Both the position numbers and the translations under genes were made by a program. Below are positions 51,092 through 59,531 of a DNA stretch of 64,000 nucleotides, one piece after another (within the stretch, counting starts at the first letter, position 1; each line of letters begins with the position of its first letter). The stretch comes from Cupriavidus necator N-1. GTDB lineage: Bacteria > Pseudomonadota > Gammaproteobacteria > Burkholderiales > Burkholderiaceae. The stretch lies in the NCBI RefSeq assembly GCF_000219215.1, contig NC_015726.1:1178001-1242000 (forward strand), given 5' to 3'. The notes beneath the pieces are model-generated. The model saw only the letters and a program-made list of their open reading frames with translations, had not been told where the DNA came from and ran no database searches.

Positions 51092-51472
51092 CTATGTCCT
51101 GGCGCGTGTCCGGCGCTTGGCGATGCGCCCGCGCGCCTCCGCCTGGATGGTGGCCAGCCGGACCTCATGCTCGGGGGTGCGCACATCCCCTCGCCACCCG
51201 CGCGACCCTGGCGTACGGCTGCCATAGTCTGCCTCCAGTGCCTCGACAATGCACGGCTCCTCCATCAGCTGCCGGAGCCAGCTATCGGCCATGACTCCGC
51301 CTTGACTGTACAGTAGCTCGGCGATGTAATGCGCCCGCTGTACCGTCTGCCGCAGCCGCGCAATCTCCCACAGCAGGTCACGGACGTCCTGGTTGCGCAC
51401 GCGCTGGCCGATGTCGCGCAGTTCTTCTTCCGTGAGCGCAGGGAGATCCCGCGGCAGTTCCTTGGTGGCCAT
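51092..51472 (-). CDS. phage accessory hypothetical protein
   Basis: A 126-aa helical protein, MATKELPRDLPALTEEELRD, with an Arg-rich end. It is the second gene of the leftward pair after the SOS box at 51750-51765. Unknown function. Confidence 0.65.
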   Translation of the reverse strand: MATKELPRDLPALTEEELRDIGQRVRNQDVRDLLWEIARLRQTVQRAHYIAELLYSQGGVMADSWLRQLMEEPCIVEALEADYGSRTPGSRGWRGDVRTPEHEVRLATIQAEARGRIAKRRTRART

Positions 51473-51476
51473 GAGC

Positions 51477-51725
51477 TCACCGCAGGGTAAAGCGCACGGT
51501 CATCGGAGCCAGGGTAACCCATGGCCCGACTGCCAGGCGCAACAGCTGGCCATCGTCCCAATATGACAGGTGATCCGGGCGCCATTTCAGTCTCTGCAAG
51601 GGGCGCAGTTCGATGCCGGTGATGACTAGGCCGCCCGCCGCGGCCGCGACCGCATCGCACGGCAGGCGCAGTTCCTCGCGATCCTCGCCGAAGTAGTGGG
51701 CTTCTAGAAAAATGGTGGTGGCCAT
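51477..51725 (-). CDS. phage accessory hypothetical protein under an SOS box
   Basis: An 82-aa protein, MATTIFLEAHYFGEDREELR then LPCDAVAAAAGGLVITGIEL, beta-rich, no family recognised. ATG 51725 lies 25 bp after a perfect LexA-type box, so it is likely induced with DNA damage. Next to a DNA ligase gene but transcribed separately. Confidence 0.65.
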   Translation of the reverse strand: MATTIFLEAHYFGEDREELRLPCDAVAAAAGGLVITGIELRPLQRLKWRPDHLSYWDDGQLLRLAVGPWVTLAPMTVRFTLR

Positions 51726-51749
51726 GGGGCGGTCCGATCTGTCCAATCA

Positions 51750-51765
51750 CTGTACAAATATACAG
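51750..51765 (-). promoter_or_regulatory. LexA-type SOS box
   Basis: CTGTACAAATATACAG, a perfect CTGT-N8-ACAG palindrome, lies directly upstream of the leftward small gene at 51725. Spacing suits repression of a promoter that overlaps it. Confidence 0.75.
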
Positions 51766-51779
51766 TATCCGGGTCGAAC

Positions 51780-52412
51780 CTATCCCCCGCGGCGGAATCG
51801 CCCGGGCGGCACCGCGCCGGGCCGCTTGATCTTGAGCCAGTCCGGCGAGAGGCCGGCCGTGTACACGCTGCCGGCGCGCTTGGCCACCACGCCCTCCAGT
51901 TTCAGCTGCAACACCTGGTGGTAGAGCCAGGCGCCATCCTCGACGGCGCAGACATACAGCAGGCCGGTGGTGGTGCCGGCCAGCAGCTGCTGCAGCTGCG
52001 CCTTGCGCTGCTCGATGGGCAGTGCGCGCAGATCCCGGCCGCAGTAGGCGAGCAGATCGAACGCGCACAGCACCACCAGGTCGGCGCCTGGGTACCAGCG
52101 CCGGCGCAGTGCGCGCGCGTGCAGCCGATCGAAGTCCGGGCGGCCGATGTCATCCAGCACGCAAACCTCGCCGTCCAGCACGGCGCCGGCCGGCAGCCTG
52201 GCCAGATCAGCTGCCAGCTCGGGAAACCAGGTGGTCGCGTCGCTACCCTGGCGCAGCCGCAGCGCCGGCGTGCCGGTGGCCGCCAGCATGCGGTAGCCGT
52301 CGAACTTGATTTCGTAATGCCAGGAGCCGGAGCGCGGCAGCGCGAGGCGCCGTTCGGCCAGCATGGGCTGGAAGTGCGTGAGATCCGGCGGCGGAGACGG
52401 CCGGGTGGCCAT
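51780..52412 (-). CDS. minimal ATP-dependent DNA ligase (adenylation domain)
   Basis: A 210-aa enzyme carrying the nucleotidyltransferase motifs in order: I EIKFDGYR (Lys-AMP site), Ia RLRQG, III AVLDGEVCVLDD, IIIa LCAFDLLAY, IV LEGVVAKRAGSVY and V WLKIKRP. No OB-fold part follows; the protein ends about ten residues after motif V. It resembles the ligase part of LigD-type proteins. ATG 52412 is preceded by GAGG. Most phages of this type lack a ligase, so its use in repair or replication is notable. Confidence 0.8.
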   Translation of the reverse strand: MATRPSPPPDLTHFQPMLAERRLALPRSGSWHYEIKFDGYRMLAATGTPALRLRQGSDATTWFPELAADLARLPAGAVLDGEVCVLDDIGRPDFDRLHARALRRRWYPGADLVVLCAFDLLAYCGRDLRALPIEQRKAQLQQLLAGTTTGLLYVCAVEDGAWLYHQVLQLKLEGVVAKRAGSVYTAGLSPDWLKIKRPGAVPPGRFRRGG

Positions 52413-52600
52413 GATTGCCTCGCTGTGAGCTGCTATGGCGCCAGTCTGGCGCTGAGCCTGCACGTCCCGGTATCGGCGCAAGTCCTACAGTGGGCGCGGA
52501 TCATGTATGACAAAAGCGCTACTCGCCTTACCGTTTCATCTATTGGGCGCTGCCGGCGTGACGCTTTTGGCTACGCGCGCGGCAGTTCAGCGGAGTGCGC

Positions 52601-52783
52601 TCACCGGCCAGATTGGAATGGCTCGATCGGTCCGGAGATCTGCTCGGCAAAGTCCCGCGTGTAGCGCGCGATGGCGGCGCGGACAGCGGCCTCATGCGCC
52701 GGCTGCCCGGTGGCCTGCAGGTGTGCGGCGGCAGCGCAGAGGCTGGCCAGTTCGGTGTGGAGTTGTCGTTGGGCGTCGGTCAT
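52601..52783 (-). CDS. small phage accessory protein
   Basis: A 60-aa protein, MTDAQRQLHTELASLCAAAA, then HLQATGQPAHEAAVRAAIAR and DFAEQISGPI. Helical, no family recognised. ATG at 52783 chosen; the in-frame extension to 52816 has no better ribosome site. Confidence 0.5.
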   Translation of the reverse strand: MTDAQRQLHTELASLCAAAAHLQATGQPAHEAAVRAAIARYTRDFAEQISGPIEPFQSGR

Positions 52784-52843
52784 GGGATTTCCGGGTGATT
52801 GAGCATAAGGAACCATTTGCGAAAGAAAGAAATTGTGGCGGCC

Positions 52844-53497
52844 TTAGTCGCTCACGCCAGAAGGGCCACGCCTGTCGAGTTTATTCGCGCTGGTTTTCGA
52901 TTGTTTGATTGCTGCTGCCTTCTCGGCCTGTGCCTCACGAGATAGGTCATATGCACCCTGAAACGCGCACCAGGCGCCGGCGAGAAAGAGCAGTAGCGAC
53001 AGGACGGCGATGTAGGCACCCCAATCGATTTGCTTTTGCCGCCGCTCATCGCGGTCGATGGCTCGGACCCATTCCCACCGACCAAGAAGCACCTTCTTGT
53101 AGTCCTCATTCCAGCCGTCCAGCAGCCATGCCATGTATGTGTAGCGATAGAGGTAGATGGCGCCGACCTCGAAGAGACCGCACATGAAGGCAGCGCCGCC
53201 CCAAGAAAGCAGGGGGTGCACTATTTTCATGCTGCCCATGAAGGCAAGCACGGCCCCCAACCCCCCAAGGTTGATTGTGGCCAGAAACTTGATGCCATCG
53301 GTCGCGGTTTCGACCACGATGCCATTGAGTTGCTCAAAACGTTGCCGCGAGAAAGCATCCCGTTTTTCCCAGACTTCGGGCGGCACCGGCGGTGGCGACG
53401 CTGGCTTGCGAGGGCTGTGGCGGTGCGTGACGGACAGTAGTCGGCGGCCATTGTTCGGCCCTGGTCTGCCAGCGGTCCGTCTAGTAAGGGGTGCCAT
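52844..53497 (-). CDS. membrane protein beside attR (possible immunity/exclusion gene)
   Basis: A 217-aa protein with a basic N-terminus and 3-4 hydrophobic segments (FLATINLGGLGAVLAFMGSM, WGGAAFMCGLFEVGAIYLYR, YIAVLSLLLFLAGAWCAFQG) separated by charged loops. It is the last phage gene before the right attachment site, a typical place for prophage-encoded exclusion or fitness genes. No family was recognised. Confidence 0.6.
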   Translation of the reverse strand: MAPLTRRTAGRPGPNNGRRLLSVTHRHSPRKPASPPPVPPEVWEKRDAFSRQRFEQLNGIVVETATDGIKFLATINLGGLGAVLAFMGSMKIVHPLLSWGGAAFMCGLFEVGAIYLYRYTYMAWLLDGWNEDYKKVLLGRWEWVRAIDRDERRQKQIDWGAYIAVLSLLLFLAGAWCAFQGAYDLSREAQAEKAAAIKQSKTSANKLDRRGPSGVSD

Positions 53498-53533
53498 CGT
53501 CGAAGATTTCTCGCGGAATTCGTATTCTCAGGC

Positions 53534-53544
53534 GCGTAGGTTTC
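53534..53544. other. attR (11-bp prophage direct repeat)
   Basis: GCGTAGGTTTC, identical to attL. The longer neighbour GCGTAGGTTTTGCC (53546-53559) is a 14-bp inverted match to 13587-13600. The native upstream DNA of mutS begins just right of here. Confidence 0.65.
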
Positions 53545-53559
53545 GGCGTAGGTTTTGCC

Positions 53560-53903
53560 TAGAGCCTTTGCGGGCTAACGCAAAGGTGCTGCTGCATCAT
53601 TGGCGTGTGGCGGCTCGCGGCCAAATCTGCCTGCGCCTGTTCCGGGTCGGTTTTCTTCTGCAATCCCATTGCCATTTAGCCTGTCTGGCGGTGGGCCTGC
53701 CTGATGCTGCCCGCTCCGCTCGGATCGCCGCCTTGCGCAAGCCGGTTGGCGGCCGCGCGGGGCGTCCGGGCGGTCATCCGGCGGCCTGGGGCCATGGCGC
53801 GAAGGGGCGTTTTCGAATATGGGCGATATGGTACAGCACGGGGCAGCGGTTGCCGCGCCGCGTGGGCCGGATCTGGCCCGGCGGCGGGGGCGGCGGCGTG
53901 CCG
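53560..53903. other. chromosomal non-coding DNA, former mutS upstream region
   Basis: About 340 bp between attR and the stop of the Usp gene. In the ancestral chromosome this would have been the DNA upstream of mutS. On the minus strand, TTGCGT followed by 16 bp and TAGGCA (weak promoter-like) lies near 53560-53585, pointing toward the former mutS start. No gene is visible. Confidence 0.45.
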
Positions 53904-54773
53904 TCAGCGGAACACCAGCACCGGCACGTCGCTGTGGGTCAGCACCTTCTGCGTCTCGCTGCCCAGCAGCAGCCCGCTGATGCCCTTGCGGCCGAGCGAG
54001 GCCATGAAGATGACGTCGCAACCCAGGTCCCGGGCGGCGTTGACGATGCCGTGATACGGGGCGCTGGCGGCCGAGACGTGGCCCGCGCAGGGGACGCCGG
54101 CCATTGCCGCCGCGGCCTCGATCTTGGCCAGTTCCTGGCGCGCCAGTGCCTCCACGCGTTGCTGGAATACCTCGCGCCGCTCATGGGTGCTGTCGCTGCC
54201 CACCATGTAGGGGTAGGTCTCCACGCACATGTAGGGCGTCAGGCGCGCCGCGGCAGTGCGGGCAAACTGGATGGCGGCGGACACGGCCTTGTGGGAAAGC
54301 TCGGAACCGTCGACGGGCAGCAGGATGTGCTTGAACATAGGGGCCAGCTCCACCTGCAGGCGGTACTTCTGCTTTTCGTAATTGCGCCGCGACATCAGGT
54401 TCTGGTACGGGTACGCGCCTTCGCGCCAGCCCGCGGACAGCTCGTCGTCCGGATGGCGCTTGCGGCCGGCCTGCCACGCGGCGGGATCGCCTTCGAGGAT
54501 CAGGCTGCGCAACTGCGCTGCTTCGTCGGGCGCCAGGCCGTCAAGCAGCGTGCGCACGGCGTCGAGCATGTCGACGCCGTGGCCGGCGCGGCTGGCCAGG
54601 ATGTCCTGCATACTGCTGGCCACCAGCTGCACCGCGGCGTCGACGGCGCTGTCGACTTCATTGCGCTGGGCTGAAAGCGCCGAGTTGGTGGGCAGCACGT
54701 CGCCCCTGGCCGTGGCGCGGGCACGTGGCGGGGTAGCGGCGTGGGAGGGCTGGATGGTGTCGCGATCGGTCAT
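53904..54773 (-). CDS. universal stress protein with N-terminal PPK2-like segment
   Basis: A 289-aa protein. Residues 146-289 (FKHILLPVDGSELSHKAVSA onward, with the nucleotide-binding GSETQKVLTHSDVPVLV motif) are a complete UspA domain. Residues about 84-145, ending YPYQNLMSRRNYEKQKYRLQ-VEL, resemble the N-terminus of polyphosphate kinase 2, cut before its Walker A. An internal ATG at 54338 with a GGAG-like ribosome site could allow a separate Usp. This looks like a fusion by deletion, or a Usp gene with a PPK2-like regulatory arm. Confidence 0.7.
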   Translation of the reverse strand: MTDRDTIQPSHAATPPRARATARGDVLPTNSALSAQRNEVDSAVDAAVQLVASSMQDILASRAGHGVDMLDAVRTLLDGLAPDEAAQLRSLILEGDPAAWQAGRKRHPDDELSAGWREGAYPYQNLMSRRNYEKQKYRLQVELAPMFKHILLPVDGSELSHKAVSAAIQFARTAAARLTPYMCVETYPYMVGSDSTHERREVFQQRVEALARQELAKIEAAAAMAGVPCAGHVSAASAPYHGIVNAARDLGCDVIFMASLGRKGISGLLLGSETQKVLTHSDVPVLVFR

Positions 54774-54786
54774 CTGCGGTCCTCCG

Positions 54787-55002
54787 TCAGGCAGCGGTGT
54801 TGCGCAGGATCGCGTAGAGCTGGTCCTTGAGCAGGAGCTTCTCTTTCTTCAGCCGCTCGATCTCGAAGGTGGAGGCCGGCACCAGCCCCGACTCCATGTT
54901 GTGGATTTCCTGGTCCAGCGCGTTGTGGCGGTGGAACAGGCGCGCGAAGCGGGCATCCTGCGTCTTCAGGGTGGTGATCTGGTCGCGGTATTCGGGAAAC
55001 AT
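54787..55002 (-). CDS. YdcH-family (DUF465) protein
   Basis: A 71-aa helical hairpin protein, MFPEYRDQITTLKTQDARFA then LDQEIHNMESGL and FEIERLKKEKLLLKDQLYAI, the DUF465 pattern. Start ATG 55002 is preceded by AGGAGAG. It lies just upstream of the Usp gene, perhaps co-transcribed. Function unknown. Confidence 0.85.
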   Translation of the reverse strand: MFPEYRDQITTLKTQDARFARLFHRHNALDQEIHNMESGLVPASTFEIERLKKEKLLLKDQLYAILRNTAA

Positions 55003-55157
55003 GCTGGCTCTCCTGCTGGATCCGCGCGCACGGGGCGTGGCGCATGGTTTCATTTTGGGGAGGGCAGGGTGGGGCGACCTTGACGAGGATCATGGCCGTC
55101 TGGGGAATGAGAAAGGTCTGCAGTGCAGGGCGCGGTGGCAGGCGGGGCGCACCATGC

Positions 55158-55187
55158 AAAACGCCCGCCGGGGTGCGGCGGGCGTCG
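55158..55187 (-). terminator. terminator of suhB
   Basis: Read leftward: stem CGCCCGCCG / CGGCGGGCG (complement of 55163-55185) followed by TTTTG. Lies 39 bp after the suhB stop. Confidence 0.7.
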
Positions 55188-55225
55188 GGGTATGGCTGAT
55201 CTGGCCGTCAGGCCAGGTGCCGGTG

Positions 55226-56044
55226 TCAGGCGGCGGGCTTGGCGTTGTCCAGCGAGAACGGCGACAGCAGGCGCACCATCTGGGCGAACGCCTTGGGGTT
55301 GCCGGCCAGCACTTCGCCCTGTTCCATCTGGCGCGGCTCGCCGGCGTAGTTGCCGACCAGGCCGCCCGATTCGGTGATCAGCAGCATGCCGGCAGCCATG
55401 TCCCACGGCTGCAGGCCGCGCTCGAAGAAGCCGTCCAGGCGGCCGCAGGCCACATAGGCCAGGTCCAGCGCGGCTGCGCCCGGGCGGCGCAGGCCGGCGC
55501 AGCTGCGCGTCATCAGCGCGAACAATTCCATGTATTCGTCCAGGCCTTCCAGATCGCGGAACGGGAAGCCGGTGCCGATCAGGCAGTCGGCCAGCTTGTC
55601 GCGGCGCGTGACGCGGATGCGGCGGTTGTTCAGGAAGGCGCCGGCGCCCTTGCTGGCGGTGAAGAGTTCGTCGCGGGTCGGGTCGTAGACCACGGCCTGC
55701 ACGGGCGTGCCGCGGTGCAGCTGGGCGATCGAGACCGCGTATTGCGGGAAGCCGTGGATGAAGTTGGTGGTGCCGTCCAGCGGGTCGATGACCCAGGTGT
55801 ACTCGTGGGTGTCTTCACCCTCGGCCCAGGACTGGCCGGATTCTTCCGCTAAAATGCCGTGTTCCGGGTAGGCCGTGCGCAGGATCTCGATGACCGCGGC
55901 TTCGGCGGCGCGGTCCACCTCGGTGACAAAATCGTTGTGTTGCTTGCGCGAGACGCGCACCAGATCGACGTCGAGCGACGCGCGGTTGATGATGGATCCC
56001 GCCTTGCGGGCCGCCTTGACGGCGATATTGAGCATCGGATGCAT
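55226..56044 (-). CDS. suhB: inositol-1-monophosphatase family protein SuhB
   Basis: A 272-aa metal-dependent phosphatase. In E. coli SuhB also joins the rRNA antitermination complex. Motifs: [31 protein letters not shown] (metal site) and [22 protein letters not shown] 56044 after GGAGAGATT gives the standard length. Divergent from trmJ. Confidence 0.95.
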   Translation of the reverse strand: MHPMLNIAVKAARKAGSIINRASLDVDLVRVSRKQHNDFVTEVDRAAEAAVIEILRTAYPEHGILAEESGQSWAEGEDTHEYTWVIDPLDGTTNFIHGFPQYAVSIAQLHRGTPVQAVVYDPTRDELFTASKGAGAFLNNRRIRVTRRDKLADCLIGTGFPFRDLEGLDEYMELFALMTRSCAGLRRPGAAALDLAYVACGRLDGFFERGLQPWDMAAGMLLITESGGLVGNYAGEPRQMEQGEVLAGNPKAFAQMVRLLSPFSLDNAKPAA

Positions 56045-56235
56045 GAATCTCTCCAGGCCGGCCATGACGACGCGGCGGGGCGCAAAAGCGCCGCACGCCC
56101 GCTCATGGGCAGCTGACAACACAACGGATTGTAGAAGAACGTCGGGCGTCGCCGGTTCTGCTGCAAATGTGCCGCGAGAGTCTCGCGAGCAAGCAAAAAC
56201 CTGGCGCCGCGCCAAAGAAGAACCCCGAATTGTAT

Positions 56236-57066
56236 ATGAACCCGGCAATTGATACGAGCCAGCCCGCTGCCGATGGCAACAGCGGAGACCCCGGCGGCGA
56301 CGCCTTCGGCCGCGTGCGTTTCGTGCTGGTCGAAACCAGCCACCCGGGCAACGTGGGCTCGGTGGCGCGCGCGATCAAGACCATGGGCTTCGGCAGCCTG
56401 GTGCTGGTCTCGCCACGCGAGCCGGATGTGCTGCGGCACCCCGACGCCATCGCCATGGCCAGCGGTGCCGACGATGTGCTGGCGGGCGCGCTCATCGTCG
56501 ACCAGGTCGACGCGGCGCTGGCCGGCGCCGCGCTGACCGTGGCGATGACCGCGCGCCACCGCGAGTTCGGCCCGCCGCGGCTGTTGCCGCGCGCGGCCGC
56601 GGAACGTGCGCGGCAGACGCTGTCCGGCAGCGGCGGCGTTGCCTTCGTGTTCGGCAACGAGCGTTATGGCCTGCCCAATGAAGTGGTCGAGCGCTGCAAC
56701 GCCGTCACCCATATCCCCGCCAATCCCGCCTATACCTCGCTGAACCTGGCGCAGGCGGTGCAGCTCATCGCCTACGAGTTGCGGCTGGCGCTGCTGGAGG
56801 CGGCCCCGGACGCCGGCGCCAATATCGGCTATGCTGGTGAGCCGGCCACGGCCGAGCAGGTCGAGGCCATGTTCGGCCATCTGCAGACGGGCCTGGAGGC
56901 GATCGGCTTTCTCGATCCGTCCAACCCGCGCAGGCTGATGACCCGGCTGCGCCGGCTGCTGGCACGCAGCGGCCTGGAGCGCGAGGAAGTGAATATCCTG
57001 CGCGGCATCGCCAAGCACATGCTGATCGCCGCGCAGAACCAGCCGGGCCCGCACCAGGACCGGTGA
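56236..57066 (+). CDS. trmJ: tRNA (cytidine/uridine-2'-O-)-methyltransferase TrmJ
   Basis: A 276-aa SPOUT-class enzyme that methylates position 32 of tRNAs. [20 protein letters not shown] (motif 1), [19 protein letters not shown] (motif 2) and [16 protein letters not shown] (motif 3, the knot) are all present, followed by a C-terminal helical part. ATG at 56236; the region between it and suhB is the divergent promoter area. Confidence 0.93.
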   Translation: MNPAIDTSQPAADGNSGDPGGDAFGRVRFVLVETSHPGNVGSVARAIKTMGFGSLVLVSPREPDVLRHPDAIAMASGADDVLAGALIVDQVDAALAGAALTVAMTARHREFGPPRLLPRAAAERARQTLSGSGGVAFVFGNERYGLPNEVVERCNAVTHIPANPAYTSLNLAQAVQLIAYELRLALLEAAPDAGANIGYAGEPATAEQVEAMFGHLQTGLEAIGFLDPSNPRRLMTRLRRLLARSGLEREEVNILRGIAKHMLIAAQNQPGPHQDR

Positions 57067-57371
57067 TAGGAGCAAGGACAGTGGCAGCAAACCGGAGCGA
57101 TTCGATGCAGGGCGATGCAGGCATGCGCGGCAAGCGCGCGTGCTGTCGTCCCGCGGCTGCGGGTTTGCGCAGGCCCGGGCGATGTTGATCGCAGCATCGC
57201 CGCAATGTCCCTGACGGATCAGGGGCCAAACACCGGTACCCCAAGCGGGTCCGGCAAATCACTTACACTCCCTGATCCCGTCCCCACCGGCCACTGACCT
57301 CGCCGGCGACCCTGCCCCGGGCACCAGCCCGCGTGGCGCGGCGCACGGCGCGGCAACACGACACGACCAAG
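57067..57371. other. trmJ-cysE intergenic region
   Basis: About 300 bp, GC-rich. It probably contains the cysE promoter (a TTGATC and a TTACACT-like string are seen near 57185 and 57262), but no consensus pair is clear and no gene is visible. Confidence 0.5.
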
Positions 57372-58115
57372 ATGTTCTCTCGCCTGAAGGAAGATATCGA
57401 CACGATCATGCTGCGCGATCCCGCCGCGCGCAGCCGCCTGGAGGTGCTGACTTGCTACCCCGGCCTGCATGCCGTGGTGTTCCACCGCTTTGCGCATGGA
57501 TGCTGGAACGCGGGCTTCCACTGGCTGGGGCGCTGGATCTCGCACTGGGCGCGGTTTTTCACCGGCATCGAAATCCATCCGGCGGTCAAGCTGGGCCGGC
57601 GCGTATTCATCGACCACGGCATGGGCGTGGTGATCGGCGAGACCGCCGAGATCGGCGATGACTGCACCATCTACCAGGGCGTGACGCTGGGCGGCACCTC
57701 GCTGTACAAGGGCCAGAAGCGGCACCCCACGCTGGGCGCCAACGTGGTGGTGAGCGCGGGCGCCAAGGTGCTGGGCGGATTCGTGGTGGGCGACGGCGCG
57801 CGCGTGGGCTCCAACGCGGTGGTGCTCAAGCCGGTGCCGGCGGGCGCGACTGCCGTGGGCATCCCGGCCCGTATCATCCTGCCGGATGCGCCATCGGCGC
57901 AGCAGGGTGCCAAGCAGGAGTTCTCGGCCTACGGCATCACGCCCAATGCGGACGATCCGGTGTCGCTGGCGCTCAAGAGCCTGATCGACAATGCGGGGCG
58001 CCAGCACGACCGCATCGAGGCGGTGCTGGCCGCACTCGACCGGCTTGGCGAACACCTGGAGAACACGCCGAACGATCCCTTCGACGCGAGCGAACTGCGC
58101 AGGCTGATGAAGTGA
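57372..58115 (+). CDS. cysE: serine O-acetyltransferase CysE
   Basis: A 247-aa acyltransferase that makes O-acetylserine for cysteine synthesis. The N-terminal helical part [20 protein letters not shown] is followed by the left-handed beta-helix with [20 protein letters not shown] and [20 protein letters not shown]. This is the short N-terminus type. ATG 57372 chosen at the conserved start. Confidence 0.92.
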   Translation: MFSRLKEDIDTIMLRDPAARSRLEVLTCYPGLHAVVFHRFAHGCWNAGFHWLGRWISHWARFFTGIEIHPAVKLGRRVFIDHGMGVVIGETAEIGDDCTIYQGVTLGGTSLYKGQKRHPTLGANVVVSAGAKVLGGFVVGDGARVGSNAVVLKPVPAGATAVGIPARIILPDAPSAQQGAKQEFSAYGITPNADDPVSLALKSLIDNAGRQHDRIEAVLAALDRLGEHLENTPNDPFDASELRRLMK

Positions 58116-58145
58116 GCGGGGCAGGGGCCGGGCCGGCGCTGTCGC

Positions 58146-58943
58146 TCAGTCCGTCTGCGGCAACAGGCGGAAGCCGTCGCGATCCAGTTGCAGCACCGCG
58201 GCGCGCGGATGGGCGCCGTCCAGGTCCCAGTCAGTGAGCACCCAGCGCACGCCGGCGGCTTCTTCATGCCGTGCCGGGCGGTGCGTGTGTCCATGCACCA
58301 GCAGCGACGCACCGGCGGCGCCGAGCAACTCGGCCGCGGCGGCGGGCGCCACATCACCATAGATCACCGGCACGGGCGCACCCGCGCTCAACTGCCTGGC
58401 GCGGTTGCCTTCACTGTCTGCCCGCAGCTTGCGGGCGATCGACAGACGCGCGCTAAGCGGCAGTGCCAGGAACACGCGTTGCACCCAGCCCTTGCGGGTC
58501 CAGCGGCGGAAGCGGTTATAGCGTTCGTCGTCGATGCACAGCATGTCGCCGTGGCTCAGCACCACGCGCTGGCCGGCACAGTGGATCACGGTGGGGTCGG
58601 GCAGCAGGCTGGCACCGGCCGCGCTGGCGAAACGCTTGCCCAGCAGGAAGTCCCGGTTGCCGTGCATCAGATACACGGCCACGCCGCGCGCGGCCAGTGC
58701 GCGCAGGGCGCCGGTCACGCGCTGCGCGAAGGGCGAGTCGGTTTCTTCGTCGCCGATCCAGAATTCAAAGAAGTCGCCCAGGATGAACAGCGTGCGCGCG
58801 TGCTGCGCGGCGCGCTCGAGCGTGCGCTCGAAGGCCGCCAGCGTGCGGGGCATGCCGGGCGTCAGGTGCAGGTCTGAAATGAACCACGCCGGCGCCTGTG
58901 CCTCGAAGGGACCGGCCACCGGCGTGTGGGGGATTGCGGTCAT
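58146..58943 (-). CDS. lpxH: UDP-2,3-diacylglucosamine diphosphatase LpxH
   Basis: A 265-aa lipid A enzyme that hydrolyses UDP-2,3-diacylglucosamine. Metallophosphoesterase motifs are intact: FISDLHLTPGMP, LGDFFEFWIGDEE, LMHGNRDFLLG, VVLSHGDML, VHGHTHRPARH. ATG at 58943; the conserved N-terminus excludes the longer reading. Confidence 0.92.
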   Translation of the reverse strand: MTAIPHTPVAGPFEAQAPAWFISDLHLTPGMPRTLAAFERTLERAAQHARTLFILGDFFEFWIGDEETDSPFAQRVTGALRALAARGVAVYLMHGNRDFLLGKRFASAAGASLLPDPTVIHCAGQRVVLSHGDMLCIDDERYNRFRRWTRKGWVQRVFLALPLSARLSIARKLRADSEGNRARQLSAGAPVPVIYGDVAPAAAAELLGAAGASLLVHGHTHRPARHEEAAGVRWVLTDWDLDGAHPRAAVLQLDRDGFRLLPQTD

Positions 58944-59009
58944 GCGCGGTGTCGGAAGGGGAATGCCGGCACGTGGATGCGCACGGAACCGCAATCGGCA
59001 GGCATCGGC

Positions 59010-59510
59010 TTACTCGACGATGACGGCCTTCTCGATCACCACGTCTTCCAGCGGCACGTCCTGGTGGAAGCCCGAGCTGCCGGTGCGCACGCCCTTGATC
59101 TGGTCGACCACGTCGGTGCCTTCCACCACCTTGCCGAACACGGCATAGCCGAAGCCCTGCGGCGTGGGCGAGGAGAAGTTCAGGAAGTCGTTGTCGACCA
59201 CGTTGATGAAGAACTGCGCGGTGGCCGAGTGCGGGGCGTTGGTGCGCGCCATGGCCACGGTGTAGCGGTCATTCTTCAGGCCGTTGCCGGCTTCGTTCTC
59301 GATCGGGGCGTCGGTGCCCTTTTGCTTCATGCCGGGCTCGAAGCCGCCGCCCTGGACCATGAAGTTCTTGATCACGCGGTGGAAGATGGTGTTGTCGTAG
59401 TGGCCCTTGCGCACGTACGACAGGAAGTTCTCGACCGACTTCGGGGCCTTTTCGGCGTCGAGTTCAATGGTGATGACACCCTGGTTGGTGTGGAGCTGGA
59501 CCTTGGACAT
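59010..59510 (-). CDS. ppiB: cytoplasmic cyclophilin (peptidyl-prolyl isomerase B)
   Basis: A 166-aa cyclophilin, [20 protein letters not shown], with [39 protein letters not shown] and [19 protein letters not shown]. No signal peptide. It follows ppiA in the same direction by 21 bp. Confidence 0.93.
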   Translation of the reverse strand: MSKVQLHTNQGVITIELDAEKAPKSVENFLSYVRKGHYDNTIFHRVIKNFMVQGGGFEPGMKQKGTDAPIENEAGNGLKNDRYTVAMARTNAPHSATAQFFINVVDNDFLNFSSPTPQGFGYAVFGKVVEGTDVVDQIKGVRTGSSGFHQDVPLEDVVIEKAVIVE

Positions 59511-59531
59511 GGGATTTCCTCTGTTCGGTAA

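Larger units (their letters stand above)
13527..53544. mobile_element. complete temperate prophage, lambda/HK97-type head with Mu-type contractile tail
   Basis: About 40 kb bounded by an 11-bp direct repeat. Contents in order: integrase, leftward early operon, repressor/cro switch, rightward early genes, replication and Q-like genes, packaging, head, tail, fibres, lysis, and accessory genes. No structural gene looks broken, so the element is probably inducible. Chromosomal genes on both sides are typical Burkholderiaceae housekeeping genes in normal composition. Confidence 0.95.

Noticed and set aside
51300..51320. Second SOS-like string (tgactgtacagtag) in the 126-aa gene
   Set aside because: The CTGT and ACAG halves overlap without the 8-bp spacer and it lies within coding sequence.
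53157..54674. 505-aa plus-strand frame across attR and opposite the Usp gene
   Set aside because: It crosses the phage-host junction and is antisense to two genes; the composition is of a GC-rich shadow.
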